From Actinomadura opuntiae (GTDB taxonomy: Bacteria > Actinomycetota > Actinomycetes > Streptosporangiales > Streptosporangiaceae), in assembly GCF_030283205.1 (NCBI RefSeq), contig NZ_JASNWF010000014.1:1-64000 (forward strand): a stretch of DNA of 64,000 bases, read 5' to 3'. The notes below the pieces were generated by a model. The model made no database searches, had not been told where the DNA came from, and was given only the letters and a program-made list of their open reading frames with translations. The translations under genes and the position numbers were made by a program. This document shows positions 8,881 through 18,383 of the stretch, piece after piece; positions within the stretch are counted from its first letter, which is position 1; the number at the start of each line of letters is the position of its first letter.

Positions 8881-8916
8881 ACGTGTGCACCCGGGGCGGG
8901 TCGACCGGGCGCGGTC

Positions 8917-9357
8917 GTGATCGATGTGGTCGGAGGTGGAGCCACGGAAGACGAGCAGGTCAGCGCATCACGCAAGCTGCAGCGACGCTCGCAGCTTGGT
9001 GAGGGGCGTCGGCGAGACCGGGAGATGAGGTTCCGAGTCAGCGACGAGGAATACAAGGAGATCTGCGAAGCAGCGCACCGAGCAGGAGCTGCCTACGGGA
9101 CATTCATCGTTCACACCGTACAAGCAGTCAATCGCCAGCACAGATCTGGATACGAACTGACGCCGGATACCTGCGAGGAACTGCGCGGCATCGCACGACA
9201 GTTGAACCGGATCGGCGTGAACCTCAATCAGCTGGCCCGTATCGCGAACACGACGGGACAGGTACCCCACGAACTGCCCGCTGCGTTGGCGTACCTACAG
9301 AACGTTCTTCGAAGAGTGGACGCCTCGTCCGTCGAACTCGGCGGGCTCCAGCGTTGA
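8917..9357 (+). CDS. mobC: MobC-like plasmid mobilization relaxosome protein
   Basis: A 146-residue protein. The N-terminal half carries a ribbon-helix-helix-like segment (MRFRVSDEEYKEICEAAHRAG, from residue 37), and the C-terminal half the MobC signature LRGIARQLNRIGVNLNQLAR. MobC proteins bind oriT, help melt DNA around the nick site and assist the relaxase. The GTG at 8917 is the longest start. The ATG at 9025 (MRFRV) would remove a basic low-complexity leader and is a realistic alternative. The TGA overlaps the TTG start of the relaxase gene, so the pair is translationally coupled. Confidence 0.85.
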   Translation: MIDVVGGGATEDEQVSASRKLQRRSQLGEGRRRDREMRFRVSDEEYKEICEAAHRAGAAYGTFIVHTVQAVNRQHRSGYELTPDTCEELRGIARQLNRIGVNLNQLARIANTTGQVPHELPAALAYLQNVLRRVDASSVELGGLQR

Positions 9358-10895
9358 TCGGCAAAGTGACCCGGGGCGAGAGCGTCGCCCGGTTGCTGTC
9401 CTACCTCTACGGCCCCGGCCGGCGCAACGAACACGTCAATCCCCACCTCGTCGCCGGCTTCCGACTCCCCATGGCCCTGGAACCCGGACTGGACGTCAGA
9501 GGCGATCGGGACTTCCGGCATCTGGTCGGAGTCCTGACCTCCCCGCTCGACACTCTCCGACATACCCCGCTGGCGTCTCCGATCTGGCAGTGCTCGGTCC
9601 GCGCCGCCCCTGCGGACCGGCGCCTGTCGGACGACGAATGGGCCGACATCGCCGAGGAGGTGATGCACCAGACCGGGTTCGCGCCGCGAGGCGATGACGA
9701 AGCATGCCGCTGGATCGCAGTGCGACATGCCGACGACCACATCCACCTCGTCGCTGTCCTGGCGCGCGAGGACGGGCGCAACCCCAACGTCCACCGCGAC
9801 TACTTCAAGGTCGCCGACGCCTGCCACATCGTCGAGAAGCGTTACGAACTCACCCCGACCGCGCCCGCAGATCGGACAGCAGCCCCACGACCAACCCGAG
9901 CCGAGACAGAACTTGCCCACCGCAAGAACTGGCCCGAGCCGCCCCGCGCCACCCTCCGTCGGCACGTAGCCACCGCAGCTGCCGGAGCCGAGAACGAGGG
10001 CGACTTCTTTACCGCCCTTGAACACGCCGGAGTGCTAGTCAAGACGCGCCACAGTGCCCGCGCACCCGAGGAGATCACCGGTTACGCCGTTGCGCTCCCA
10101 CATCACAACAACAAGGAGAACCAACCAGTCTGGTTCTCCGGCAAGAAGCTCGCACCTAACCTGACGCTCTCCAAACTTCGCGAGCGCTGGTCGGCGCCGC
10201 ACGAGGGCAACCGCTTCGATCGTCGCCCCTTCGGCGGGGTGGACCTGACCCACGAGGAGCGATCCGCTGCTTACCAGCAAGCCGCCCGAGCCGCTGCGAC
10301 GGCCACCTGGCAGATGCGCCATATCCAGGACCCTGCCGTCCGCGCCGACGTAGCCGCCGCAACCTCCGACGTCTTACACGTGACCGCGGCCCTCACAGGA
10401 AACCGGGAACTCGCCCGTGCCGCCGACTTCTACGACCGCGCAGCTCACGAACCCTACGGACGCCAACCACCCTTGACTCCCTACGGCACGAGCCTCCGCA
10501 GGGCTGCCAGAGCACTGGCTCTATCCGGTATCAGGGGACAACGCGGTAACCGTCCGAGCCTCGCCGGCGTCCTAACTCACCTGGTCGTGCAACTCGTCGC
10601 CCTCATCGAGGCGATCGCGGAGTACCGGCAGTTGCAGCAACGCGCTGCCCAGGCAGCTGCCGCCCGCAAGGCTGCCACCCAGCTCAGCAGACTCAGCCGG
10701 TCAGCTCCGCGGCCACCTTCCCCCACGCTGCCACGGACACCACCGAACTACACGGCGGAGCAGAACGCGGCGCGCCTCGCGGCCACAGCCTTCCCCGTAC
10801 CCCTGAGCGACCAGCTCGCAGACGGTCCATACCGATCCAGCACGCCCACACCGACGCACCCCAGCCCTCACCGCCGCCGGGGCCCAGCACGGTGA
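9354..10895 (+). CDS. relaxase/mobilization nuclease
   Basis: A 513-residue relaxase. The N-terminus KVTRGESVARLLSYLYGPGR is typical of actinobacterial element relaxases and carries the candidate catalytic Tyr. The metal-binding histidine motif is HADDHIHLVAVL (about 124-135), followed by NVHRDYFKVADACHIVEKRY. The C-terminal 200 residues are Ala/Arg-rich, helical and without an obvious second enzyme domain. It would nick oriT and pilot single-stranded DNA in conjugative mobilization. It starts at TTG inside the end of mobC (overlap of four bases). No coupling protein or type IV secretion gene is nearby, so transfer would need help from another element. Confidence 0.9.
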   Translation: MIGKVTRGESVARLLSYLYGPGRRNEHVNPHLVAGFRLPMALEPGLDVRGDRDFRHLVGVLTSPLDTLRHTPLASPIWQCSVRAAPADRRLSDDEWADIAEEVMHQTGFAPRGDDEACRWIAVRHADDHIHLVAVLAREDGRNPNVHRDYFKVADACHIVEKRYELTPTAPADRTAAPRPTRAETELAHRKNWPEPPRATLRRHVATAAAGAENEGDFFTALEHAGVLVKTRHSARAPEEITGYAVALPHHNNKENQPVWFSGKKLAPNLTLSKLRERWSAPHEGNRFDRRPFGGVDLTHEERSAAYQQAARAAATATWQMRHIQDPAVRADVAAATSDVLHVTAALTGNRELARAADFYDRAAHEPYGRQPPLTPYGTSLRRAARALALSGIRGQRGNRPSLAGVLTHLVVQLVALIEAIAEYRQLQQRAAQAAAARKAATQLSRLSRSAPRPPSPTLPRTPPNYTAEQNAARLAATAFPVPLSDQLADGPYRSSTPTPTHPSPHRRRGPAR

Positions 10896-10985
10896 CCCGA
10901 CCACGCAACCCCGGCGCCACGCCGTCCTGGTCCTGGCACAAAGATCAGCGCCTCTGCATACTACGGAGCGTAAACAGCGCCAACA

Positions 10986-11123
10986 ATGCGCAAGCAGTGC
11001 ACCGCCGCAGCATCCGCGCCGGCAGAGTGGCACTACCTCACGACCACCACGCAAGAGAGGCGAGGCAATGACCGATCACAGCCCCCAGGCGGGCCCCGTA
11101 TCTACAAGGACACATTCACATGA
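10986..11123 (+). CDS. possible 45-residue small protein coupled to the next gene
   Basis: An ATG at 10986 opens 45 codons (ending RIYKDTFT) whose TGA overlaps the ATG of the following gene in an ATGA at 11120-11123. This junction resembles the others in this element and is the main reason to list it. The product is polar with a central AEWHYLTTTTQE segment and matches no family I know. A copy of the sequence ATGACCGATCACAG also occurs at 11068, 52 bases before the real start at 11120, so the area may reflect a small local duplication. Confidence 0.35.
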   Translation: MRKQCTAAASAPAEWHYLTTTTQERRGNDRSQPPGGPRIYKDTFT

Positions 11124-11686
11124 CCGATCACAGGCAGGCTCCGGCTACTGCCCGTAACGACGACCAAACGGCGGACCTCGCGAGCGACCTCTACGAACAC
11201 GTCCGCCAGCTCAACCTCGCCACGGCCGGCCCTCCGAGCCTCACCCTCCCCGGCACCGCCTACACCGTCCTCGGCAATCTCAGCGCAGCCACCTACGGCC
11301 TCGATCAGGTCCTCGACCAGATCAACCGCTTCTTCCTCCGGGAGCTGCAAGCCGGCCGTCTCGGTCACGACCAGGGCGAAGACGTCGCCGACGTCCTGAG
11401 CCGCCACGGTCAAGCTCTAGCCGAAGCCAGGCAGCACGCCCGAGCCCTCTGCACGGCCCTCAGCGACGCCCAAGCGACCATCAACGCAGTCCACTCCCGC
11501 ACCACCCACAGCCGCGAAACGTCCCCAACCACCGACGGAAGAACGCGCCTGGACGACGTCGGCGTAGCAGCGGCGGCCAACGACTTCCCCAGACCGATCA
11601 CCGATCCGACGCTCCTCGCACCACCTCTCACCGGCGAACGAAGCCGCTTCATCCGCACTCGCCGCCCGAACTTCCCGGAGGCCTGA
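11120..11686 (+). CDS. hypothetical helical protein of the mobile element
   Basis: A 188-residue protein of unknown function. Residues about 15-120 are predicted helical by eye (ASDLYEHVRQLNLAT, GLDQVLDQINRFFLREL, LAEARQHARALCTALSDAQ), and the C-terminal third is low-complexity and polar. The position between the relaxase and an excisionase-like HTH gene, on the same strand, suggests a mobile-element accessory gene. Similar helical proteins after relaxases in actinobacterial elements are generally uncharacterised. Two bases separate its stop from the next start, so they are co-transcribed. Confidence 0.7.
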   Translation: MTDHRQAPATARNDDQTADLASDLYEHVRQLNLATAGPPSLTLPGTAYTVLGNLSAATYGLDQVLDQINRFFLRELQAGRLGHDQGEDVADVLSRHGQALAEARQHARALCTALSDAQATINAVHSRTTHSRETSPTTDGRTRLDDVGVAAAANDFPRPITDPTLLAPPLTGERSRFIRTRRPNFPEA

Positions 11687-11688
11687 GC

Positions 11689-11901
11689 ATGGAGCCGATG
11701 ACCCACGAGGAACTCGCTGCCCTGCCCACCACAACAACCATCGAAACCGCTGCCCGAGCCCTCGGCCTCGGCCGAACCCGCGCCTACCAACTAGCCCGCG
11801 AGAACCGCTTCCCCTGCAAGGTCATCCGCATAGGCGCCACCTACCGAGTAGTCACCGCCGACCTGCAACTCCTTATGGCCGGTACCGACGGCAGTTCATA
11901 G
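11689..11901 (+). CDS. excisionase-like helix-turn-helix protein
   Basis: A 70-residue MerR/Xis-type DNA-binding protein. TTIETAARALGLGRTRAYQLARENRFPCKVIRIGATYRV spans the winged helix: AARALGLGRTRAYQLA is the helix-turn-helix and IRIGATYRV the wing. In actinobacterial integrative elements this protein normally sits directly before a tyrosine recombinase gene and helps excision. Here the next 400 bases contain no integrase, and a defence operon follows. The recombinase has been lost, replaced, or lies outside the window. Confidence 0.85.
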   Translation: MEPMTHEELAALPTTTTIETAARALGLGRTRAYQLARENRFPCKVIRIGATYRVVTADLQLLMAGTDGSS

Positions 11902-11935
11902 ACGACTATCGTGATACGAGGCGCATAGACAGGCT

Positions 11936-12220
11936 ATGTCCCGCTGCTACTGTCAGCAAGAAACGATGACGTTCGATGTTCGCGACCCGCATAGTACTTC
12001 AGTGGTTGCAACGCGCCAGAAGCAGCGGGTCGCCATCTGTCCCGAGCATCCGATCCAATTGATGGTGGAGTCGGAATGGGGTTGTGGACTGAATCCTTCT
12101 GGACAGAAGTGCGGCAGGCAGTATCTCAGGCCGACGTTGAAGTCATCGGGGTCACCCTTCCTTCGTGTGACGTGGGTCTACTTCGATTCGGCCGGGCCAG
12201 CACGACGGCTGCCCCATTGA
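11936..12220 (+). CDS. possible small cysteine-containing protein
   Basis: A 94-residue frame with several Cys and His residues (SRCYCQQET, AICPEHP, GCGLNPSGQKCG), which could suggest a small metal-binding protein. There is no clear Shine-Dalgarno, and a second frame (12076-12261) looks about as protein-like, so one or both may be chance. It lies where an integrase would be expected. If real, it is an orphan gene between the element module and the helicase operon. Confidence 0.3.
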   Translation: MSRCYCQQETMTFDVRDPHSTSVVATRQKQRVAICPEHPIQLMVESEWGCGLNPSGQKCGRQYLRPTLKSSGSPFLRVTWVYFDSAGPARRLPH

Positions 12221-12320
12221 GCCGTTCGGGATGTTGCGACCGCTCCTCGCTTCAGGCCTGACGCGCAGGCTGGTGGAGCCATAGGGTGGGATCACGCAAA
12301 GTGGATCATTGGAGGCGAGG

Positions 12321-15300
12321 GTGGCGGAGCTGTTCGAGCCGGGACGGCGGGTACGCCTGCCTCGTGGTCCGAGCGGCTGGTTGACCGTCGACTACGCGCG
12401 CATGGCCGACGCAGGGGGCTGGATCCTCTACGTCGCTCCCGAGGGCGAGGAGACCTTCAGTAAGGTCACGTTGACCGCCGAGGAGGCTGCCCAGGTCGAA
12501 GTGCTCAGTGCCGATGGTCGGGGCTCCTCAAGCGGGGCCCTGGCGGGGCTCTGGACGGTCTGGATGGCAGCAGCCGCAACGGCCCCGGGGGTCGGCCCAT
12601 CGCCCGCTACGCCCTTGCGGCCATACATTCATCAGCACGACGCGGTCTACGGAGCGATGCTCCCGCAGCCGCGGCTTCGATTCCTCCTTGCCGACGAGCC
12701 TGGCACCGGAAAAACCGTGATGGCAGGGTTGTATCTCCGTGAGATGGTGAGGCTCGGATTCGTTCGCCGTGCGCTCATCGTTGCTCCGGCCGGGCTCGTG
12801 TCCAAGTGGCAGGCGGACTTCGAACGGTTCTTCGGTGGTGGACTCCGGCGAATCACAGCTGCCACCGTTCGTGAGGGCGCTCTGGAGCTAGGGCACGACC
12901 TGTGGGTCACCTCCCTTGAGTTGGCCGCCGTGAACGTGACGGTCCAGGAGGCAATCCTCCCCGACAAGGCGGGCTGGGATCTTGTCGTCTTCGACGAGGC
13001 GCACCGTCTGACCCCTACGGCACGATCGTTCCACAGGGTGGGGCGGCTGCTGACCCGGGACACCTCGCGTGTCCTGCTCATGACCGCCACGCCGCATCGC
13101 GGCTCGGAATGGTTCTTCAGGCACCTGCTCCATCTGGTCGACCCAGAGGTATACCCCGATCCCGGTGATGACCCGAAGCGGCCGCTCACTGCGTTACGTC
13201 CCGGATCGATCCACTTCCTGCGCCGCATGAAGGAAGACCTCGTCGACCACGACGGCACCACCCCTTTGTTCAAGAAGCGGCGAGCTACCAACTTTCGCGT
13301 CCCCCTCAACACTGAAGAGCTCGAGATCTACACCCGCGCCCTCGCCGTGGTCGACGACTTCTTCCCTGCGCAGGCCCGTTCGCTGGCGCGCATGGTCTAC
13401 GGCAAGCGGGCGGCCTCCAGCCTTTACGCCCTCCAGCGGACTCTCGAGCGCCGGCTTGCAGGTATGGGCAGCCGTTCGCCAGTGGAGGCAGCGGCAGACG
13501 CAGATCCGGACGATGACGACCCGGCGACGCGGGACGAGGCCAGTGTTGTCTACGCTGACTCCCGTTCCCCCCGTGCGGAGCGAACTGCTATCCGGCCGCT
13601 GCTCGACCAAATCACCAAGCTGCTCACTGCTCCGGAGTACGCGCCCTCCAAATGGACGACGCTGGTCGACCGCTGCCTGGTCGGCAACGGCGTCGTTCCA
13701 GGTGGACCGGACCAGGCGGTGATCTTCACCGAGTACGCGGACACCGCCGAGTGGATTGCGGACCGGCTCGCCGATGGCGGATTCTCCGCCCGGACGTACA
13801 GCGGACGCCGATCGCATGCGGAACGGGACGAGGTACGTGCGGCGTTCATGGTGGGCGACTTCCAAATCATTGTGTCGACGGACGCTGGCAACGAAGGCAT
13901 CGACCTTCAGATCGCGCACGTCCTGATCAACTACGACATCCCCTGGTCCCTAGTGCGGCTAGAACAGCGGATGGGGCGTATTCACAGGGTCGGCCAGAAA
14001 CGGGATGTAGAGCTATACAACCTGGTTGCCACTGAAACCCGCGAAGGCGACACGTTGCACAAGCTGCTGGAGAATTTCGTCACTGCGGCCAACGAGCTCG
14101 ACGGGCGGATGTTCGACAGCCTCTCCCTGGTGGCAGAGCTCGCAGCCGTCCCTTACGAAGACTGGTTGCGCACTCTCTATGGAGACGACGAGTTGGAGCG
14201 TGGCGAGGTCGTCGCCGCCGTGGACCGGATCAGCGCTGCCGACCTGCAACGGCGCGCCGAGGCAGCACGAGCGCAGGAAACCGAACTCGCGAGCGGAGTC
14301 AACGTCGCAGCGGGGCTGGCCCATATCCAGCGGTCCGCCTTGGAACAGCTCAACCCCGCGATCGTTGATGCCTACCTGCGAAGGCTGGACGCCGCCGAAG
14401 TACTTCACGCGCACCCCACTGCCGCCGGCGAAGACATCATGCTGCTTGAGTCGGCCAAGCCCTTCCCCAAGGCGTTGGGTGACGGAAGCCGTGTGCTGAT
14501 TCGCACAGGGGCTTCCGCGTCGCACGGCGAGGCTCTTACACAGGCTGTGTTGCTGGAGCCGGGCGAGAGGGGCTTCTCCGAACTGGTGGCCATGGCGTCA
14601 GAGGACTTGGCCGCAGACATCTATCGGGGGGCGACCGTAGAGGATCCCACCACGGCTATCCCCTACGAACTGCTGGCGTTCTCGGCCTCACTCCGCTCTC
14701 CTGGCTCCCGGACTCCAACCTCCTGGTCGGTCCTCATCCGTGTGGACGGTGCCGGTCGCACACGTCGCGTGCGCTGGGAGTCGCTCGCCAACCTGAGGCC
14801 CTCTGATCATGATCCGGTACCTCCCGACGCGGCGGCGGCCAGGGTGGCGGCGAGCGAGGCAAAGAGGCTGCTTAACGCCGAAGTCCGCCAACAGACTCAG
14901 GCGCGGCGTCATTGGTACGCGGCCGCGAAGAGAGAGCTAAGCAACCTTCCCATCGACCTGACGCTGGACATCGCCGACCGCGCGGAACGGATCGCCATGC
15001 GTGACAGGCTGTCTGCCTCCGCCCAACACCGGCTCCGCCAACTGGAAGAAGTGTGCCGGTTGGAAGCTGACCCACCTCGGTTGGTCGCCCGGCTGCGCGT
15101 CGTTCCCCCCGTCGTGGACGACATCACTCCGGAACGCCGCCAGGCTGACACGATCGCCGTCGACCACGTGAGATCGCTGCTGGAACGCGACGGCTGGCAG
15201 GTAGAAGACGTTCGCGACGAGGAGCGGGGCTTCGACCTTCGCGTCGTTCGCGGCGAGCGGCAGCGTCTGGTGACCGCGCTCGGCACCTGGCGTTCGGCTG

Positions 15301-15557
15301 AAGTTGAGGGACTTGTGATGAGCGGAGACAAGCTGTTGCTGGCCACTCAGCATCGGAAAGATTATTCGCTGTATGTCGTCGAGTACTGCCACGACGGCCG
15401 AGGCTTGCTGTATGGCTGCTTCCCCGACCCCGTCACGGTGTTCGCCGATGTCATCCGAGGCGAAGCCATGACCCATCTGCCCGGCCCCACGCTACGGTCA
15501 GCACGCGAAGTGCTGCGCACCTCCCCGAAGCCCGGCACCGAACTGGAGAGCCCATGA
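12321..15557 (+). CDS. SNF2-type DNA helicase of a helicase-methylase-ATPase (Hma) defence operon
   Basis: A 1,078-residue superfamily 2 ATPase. The Walker A is LADEPGTGKTVMAGLYL (about 124-140) and the DEAH box is VVFDEAHRLTP (about 222-232). The second RecA domain includes VIFTEYADTAEWIADRL, STDAGNEGIDLQ and the arginine-finger motif QRMGRIHRVGQ. The C-terminal 130 residues (HVRSLLERDGWQVEDVRDEE, GFDLRVV) resemble DUF3883, a nuclease-like domain seen in DISARM-type helicases. The start is GTG at 12321, because GGAGG at 12311-12315 is correctly spaced for it; an upstream in-frame TTG at 12309 is less likely. Its stop overlaps the methylase start (ATGA). Together with the next two genes this matches the Hma defence type described with PADLOC, as I recall. 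Confidence 0.88.
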   Translation: MAELFEPGRRVRLPRGPSGWLTVDYARMADAGGWILYVAPEGEETFSKVTLTAEEAAQVEVLSADGRGSSSGALAGLWTVWMAAAATAPGVGPSPATPLRPYIHQHDAVYGAMLPQPRLRFLLADEPGTGKTVMAGLYLREMVRLGFVRRALIVAPAGLVSKWQADFERFFGGGLRRITAATVREGALELGHDLWVTSLELAAVNVTVQEAILPDKAGWDLVVFDEAHRLTPTARSFHRVGRLLTRDTSRVLLMTATPHRGSEWFFRHLLHLVDPEVYPDPGDDPKRPLTALRPGSIHFLRRMKEDLVDHDGTTPLFKKRRATNFRVPLNTEELEIYTRALAVVDDFFPAQARSLARMVYGKRAASSLYALQRTLERRLAGMGSRSPVEAAADADPDDDDPATRDEASVVYADSRSPRAERTAIRPLLDQITKLLTAPEYAPSKWTTLVDRCLVGNGVVPGGPDQAVIFTEYADTAEWIADRLADGGFSARTYSGRRSHAERDEVRAAFMVGDFQIIVSTDAGNEGIDLQIAHVLINYDIPWSLVRLEQRMGRIHRVGQKRDVELYNLVATETREGDTLHKLLENFVTAANELDGRMFDSLSLVAELAAVPYEDWLRTLYGDDELERGEVVAAVDRISAADLQRRAEAARAQETELASGVNVAAGLAHIQRSALEQLNPAIVDAYLRRLDAAEVLHAHPTAAGEDIMLLESAKPFPKALGDGSRVLIRTGASASHGEALTQAVLLEPGERGFSELVAMASEDLAADIYRGATVEDPTTAIPYELLAFSASLRSPGSRTPTSWSVLIRVDGAGRTRRVRWESLANLRPSDHDPVPPDAAAARVAASEAKRLLNAEVRQQTQARRHWYAAAKRELSNLPIDLTLDIADRAERIAMRDRLSASAQHRLRQLEEVCRLEADPPRLVARLRVVPPVVDDITPERRQADTIAVDHVRSLLERDGWQVEDVRDEERGFDLRVVRGERQRLVTALGTWRSAEVEGLVMSGDKLLLATQHRKDYSLYVVEYCHDGRGLLYGCFPDPVTVFADVIRGEAMTHLPGPTLRSAREVLRTSPKPGTELESP

Positions 15558-18319
15558 CCCGGATGATCGAACGCTGGTTCCCCTGCGCGGAGGTGAGCGA
15601 TGCGTCGATGGCTGGGTGGGGCAGCGGCAACAGCGAAGCGAGCCTGTGGGTCTGGTTCGCCAAGCGCCCCACGGCTCAAGCCAAGGCCGCGGTCCTGACG
15701 AGTCTGCTTCCCTGGCCGGAGGACGAGGCTGAGCAGAAAGAGCTTCAGGCCGCAGTCCGCGGCGTACTGGCCATCAAGGATCCCAAAACCATGCGTGCTG
15801 CGACCATGGCGAACGGACCTGTCGCCCGGGTGCGCGCCGCCCTTGCAGAGGCGTATCCAGGTGGTACACGCATCCTTGACCCCTTCTCCGGCCGCGCCAT
15901 GATCCCTCTGGAAGCGGGGCGGCTCGGCGTCACCGCCAACGGCATCGACTATTCCCCGTTCGCTGCCCTCGGCGGGGCGCTGCTGGCGGAGATCCCATTC
16001 CAGGACTGGGATGGCGAGCCGCCGTTGCCGTGGCAGGAGGACGGTCAGGACGAGCTCACCGGCGACCGGTTGGAACGCGACGTGGAGGCGTTCCTGGCGG
16101 AGGTCGGGCGCCGGTACACCGAACGCATGGCGGAGTTCTACCCGAAGCATGAGGGCCGGCAGCCATGGGGGTACCTCTGGGCCTCCACCCTGCCCTGCCA
16201 AGAGTGTGGCAACCGCTTCCCGCTGGTAGGTGAACTGTGGCTCCGCTTCCCCCGCGAACGGACGCCCAAGCGCGACGCTGATGAGGGCCAGAGCTTCGAC
16301 ATCTTCGCCGACCCCACGACCGGGGAGTTCCAAGCTGTCCCCCACAGTGGTGAGCCGAAAGGGAAGCCAACCCGGCTCTTCGCGGGAAAGAGTAAATACT
16401 CCTCTAAGGGACGGGTCGCCGTTTGTCCATTCTGCAACCACGTCCATCCCAAGGTTGTCCACACGCGCCTCAGCGCCGAAGGGTTGCGCCGTGATGCACT
16501 GCTCCTTGCCGCCGACATCGCCGCCGACGGCACCAAAGTCTTCCGCGAGCCCAGCATGGCCGAAATCCAAGCCGCCAAGCTGGCTGAAGAGTCACTGGGC
16601 AAGGAACCCGCGTTCGGTCCGCTGAGTGCTCGCCCAAATGAAGCTATTCCCGCTGGCAATACCTGGACGATCCAGTCCGTCAACTATGGTGACAAGACTT
16701 ATGGCGACCTGGTGCCGCCGCGTCAGACACTTGGACTTGTGCGCCTGGCGAGATCCATCAACGATCTAGCGGAAGAATGCTTGGCGGCCGGTCTGTCCGC
16801 AGCCTATGTTCGAGCGCTCAGCGGCTTCGCCACAGCGGCGATGATGAGGAAACTCCGCCGCTCTTCTCGCGGAGCTCGGCTTCAGAAAGCTGGCGGAGCT
16901 CAAGTGGGAGACATCTTCGTCAACCAGTCCGCGATCTCCCACGCCTACGACTGGTTCGAGAGTGGGCTCTCTGATGGTCCCGGATCATGGACCTCGCTGG
17001 CCGAACAGACGGTAACTGCTCTTCGCGGAATCCGGTCTCGTTCTCCTTCTGTGCCCGCATCGATTCAGCGCGGCAGCGCAACGATGCTGCCCTATCGGGA
17101 CGGGATGATGACCGCCGTGGTCACCGATCCACCGTATGACGACATGATCGACTACAGCGACTCCAGCGACCTGTTCTACGTCTGGGCTAAGCGGGCGATG
17201 TTCACTGCCGACCCGTCGCTAGCGATGACGATGCACCCCTACGGCGTGCAGGAGAAGGACGAGGAGATCATCGTTAAGCGAGGCGGGAGCCAGGCAGGCG
17301 ACCACCGAACGATGGAGCACTACGACTCAATGATCTCCCGTGCCTACGCGGAGATGCGCCGGGTCGTAGCCGACGATGGTGTGGTGACCATCGTCTTCGG
17401 CCACAACGATCTGAAGGTCTGGCATCGCATGCTGAGCGCACTCAGTCAGGCAGGGCTGGTGATGACCTCATCATGGCCTGCAAAAACGGAGGCGGGCGGC
17501 GCGGGCGCTGGCGCGCTTAATGTGGTGACGACCCTGACCATGTCATGTCGTCCCGCGGCGACCGATCGGGAGCCCGGATCGCTTGCTGCGGTGGAGAACC
17601 AGATCCGGGCAGTGATCGTCGACCGGTTCCGGCTCTGGGAGTGGTCTGGGCTCGCGCGCCAGGACATGTTGATGGCCTCGGCCGGCCCCGCCATGGAGGT
17701 CGCGGGCCGCTACAGCAAGATCACCAGGAACACCGGCGAGCCGGTCGAGCTCGTCGACCTGCTGGCGACCGCGCGTCGCGCGGTGCAAGAGATCGCCCTA
17801 GAGAAGATCAACTCGGTGCCGCTGGAGCTGTTCGATGAGCGGACCAGGTTCGCATTGTGGTGGATCGAGCTGTTCCGGCGCGACGAGGTCGCCCTGTCCG
17901 AGTTTGGCTGGCACAGCTTCACCTCGGGTCTTGACATGAAGTCGTTGCAGACGCTTGTGAAGCGCTCGACCAAGGGCTGCCGCTTTGTCCAGGCGAACCA
18001 GTTCGACGCCCAGCTGACCGAACGGTCCGCGTTGATTGATGTGGTGCTCGCGATGGCGCGCGCCTGGGCGGAGGGCGACCTCGCCGACGTGGCACGGGTA
18101 CTGGTGAGAGCGGGCCGTGACCCGGAGGACGAGCAACTTTGGGCCACCATTGCGTTCTTGACCGAGAGACTCCCACAGGCAGACCCCGACGTGCGGAGTT
18201 GGCATGCGATCAGCCGCGAGAGTCGGGGCATCCGCTCGGCCACCCACCTTGCGCAAGAGGACCAACTGTCAGAGACCCGCGCAAGAAAGTCCAGAGATTC
18301 TCAGACTTCCCTGTTCTGA
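15554..18319 (+). CDS. DUF1156-type adenine DNA methyltransferase of the Hma operon
   Basis: A 921-residue protein. The N-terminal DUF1156 segment (MIERWFPCAEVSDASMAGWG, with ASLWVWFAKRP) precedes the SAM-binding motif DPFSGRAMIPLEAGRLG (about 108-125). The catalytic motif is DPPYDDMIDYSDSSDLFYVW (from about 524), the signature of N6-adenine methyltransferases of this type. Two CxxC pairs (LPCQECGN, AVCPFCNHVHP) between these motifs form a probable zinc ribbon. In Hma and related systems the methylase is thought to mark self DNA. The ATGA overlap with the helicase gene shows co-translation. The large size comes from the inserts and a C-terminal region of unknown role. Confidence 0.88.
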   Translation: MTRMIERWFPCAEVSDASMAGWGSGNSEASLWVWFAKRPTAQAKAAVLTSLLPWPEDEAEQKELQAAVRGVLAIKDPKTMRAATMANGPVARVRAALAEAYPGGTRILDPFSGRAMIPLEAGRLGVTANGIDYSPFAALGGALLAEIPFQDWDGEPPLPWQEDGQDELTGDRLERDVEAFLAEVGRRYTERMAEFYPKHEGRQPWGYLWASTLPCQECGNRFPLVGELWLRFPRERTPKRDADEGQSFDIFADPTTGEFQAVPHSGEPKGKPTRLFAGKSKYSSKGRVAVCPFCNHVHPKVVHTRLSAEGLRRDALLLAADIAADGTKVFREPSMAEIQAAKLAEESLGKEPAFGPLSARPNEAIPAGNTWTIQSVNYGDKTYGDLVPPRQTLGLVRLARSINDLAEECLAAGLSAAYVRALSGFATAAMMRKLRRSSRGARLQKAGGAQVGDIFVNQSAISHAYDWFESGLSDGPGSWTSLAEQTVTALRGIRSRSPSVPASIQRGSATMLPYRDGMMTAVVTDPPYDDMIDYSDSSDLFYVWAKRAMFTADPSLAMTMHPYGVQEKDEEIIVKRGGSQAGDHRTMEHYDSMISRAYAEMRRVVADDGVVTIVFGHNDLKVWHRMLSALSQAGLVMTSSWPAKTEAGGAGAGALNVVTTLTMSCRPAATDREPGSLAAVENQIRAVIVDRFRLWEWSGLARQDMLMASAGPAMEVAGRYSKITRNTGEPVELVDLLATARRAVQEIALEKINSVPLELFDERTRFALWWIELFRRDEVALSEFGWHSFTSGLDMKSLQTLVKRSTKGCRFVQANQFDAQLTERSALIDVVLAMARAWAEGDLADVARVLVRAGRDPEDEQLWATIAFLTERLPQADPDVRSWHAISRESRGIRSATHLAQEDQLSETRARKSRDSQTSLF

Positions 18320-18383
18320 TTGGTCAAGACACGGCAAGATCTTGTCACGGTGAGGGAAAACTGAATCGTGACGAGGGGAAGCC

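Larger units (their letters stand above)
7887..8916. other. 1-kb non-coding region upstream of mobC, repeat-rich
   Basis: No convincing gene fills this stretch. One plus-strand frame near 8087-8270 reads protein-like (EEPADIVIHDARGLPPVPVA) without a start and ends in a stop, so it could be a gene relic. The remarkable content is a helically phased array of 8-base motifs with inverted repeats (8325-8457) and two adjacent perfect or near-perfect palindromes (8844-8880), both listed separately. Because a mobC-relaxase operon starts at the right end, this is the natural place for an origin of transfer. Confidence 0.6.

Noticed and set aside
8049..9056. Minus-strand protein with repeated RTSGGQARTSAGQ-like segments
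   Set aside because: The repeat is a translation of the DNA-level 10-11 base motif, changes frame between units, and overlaps mobC antisense.
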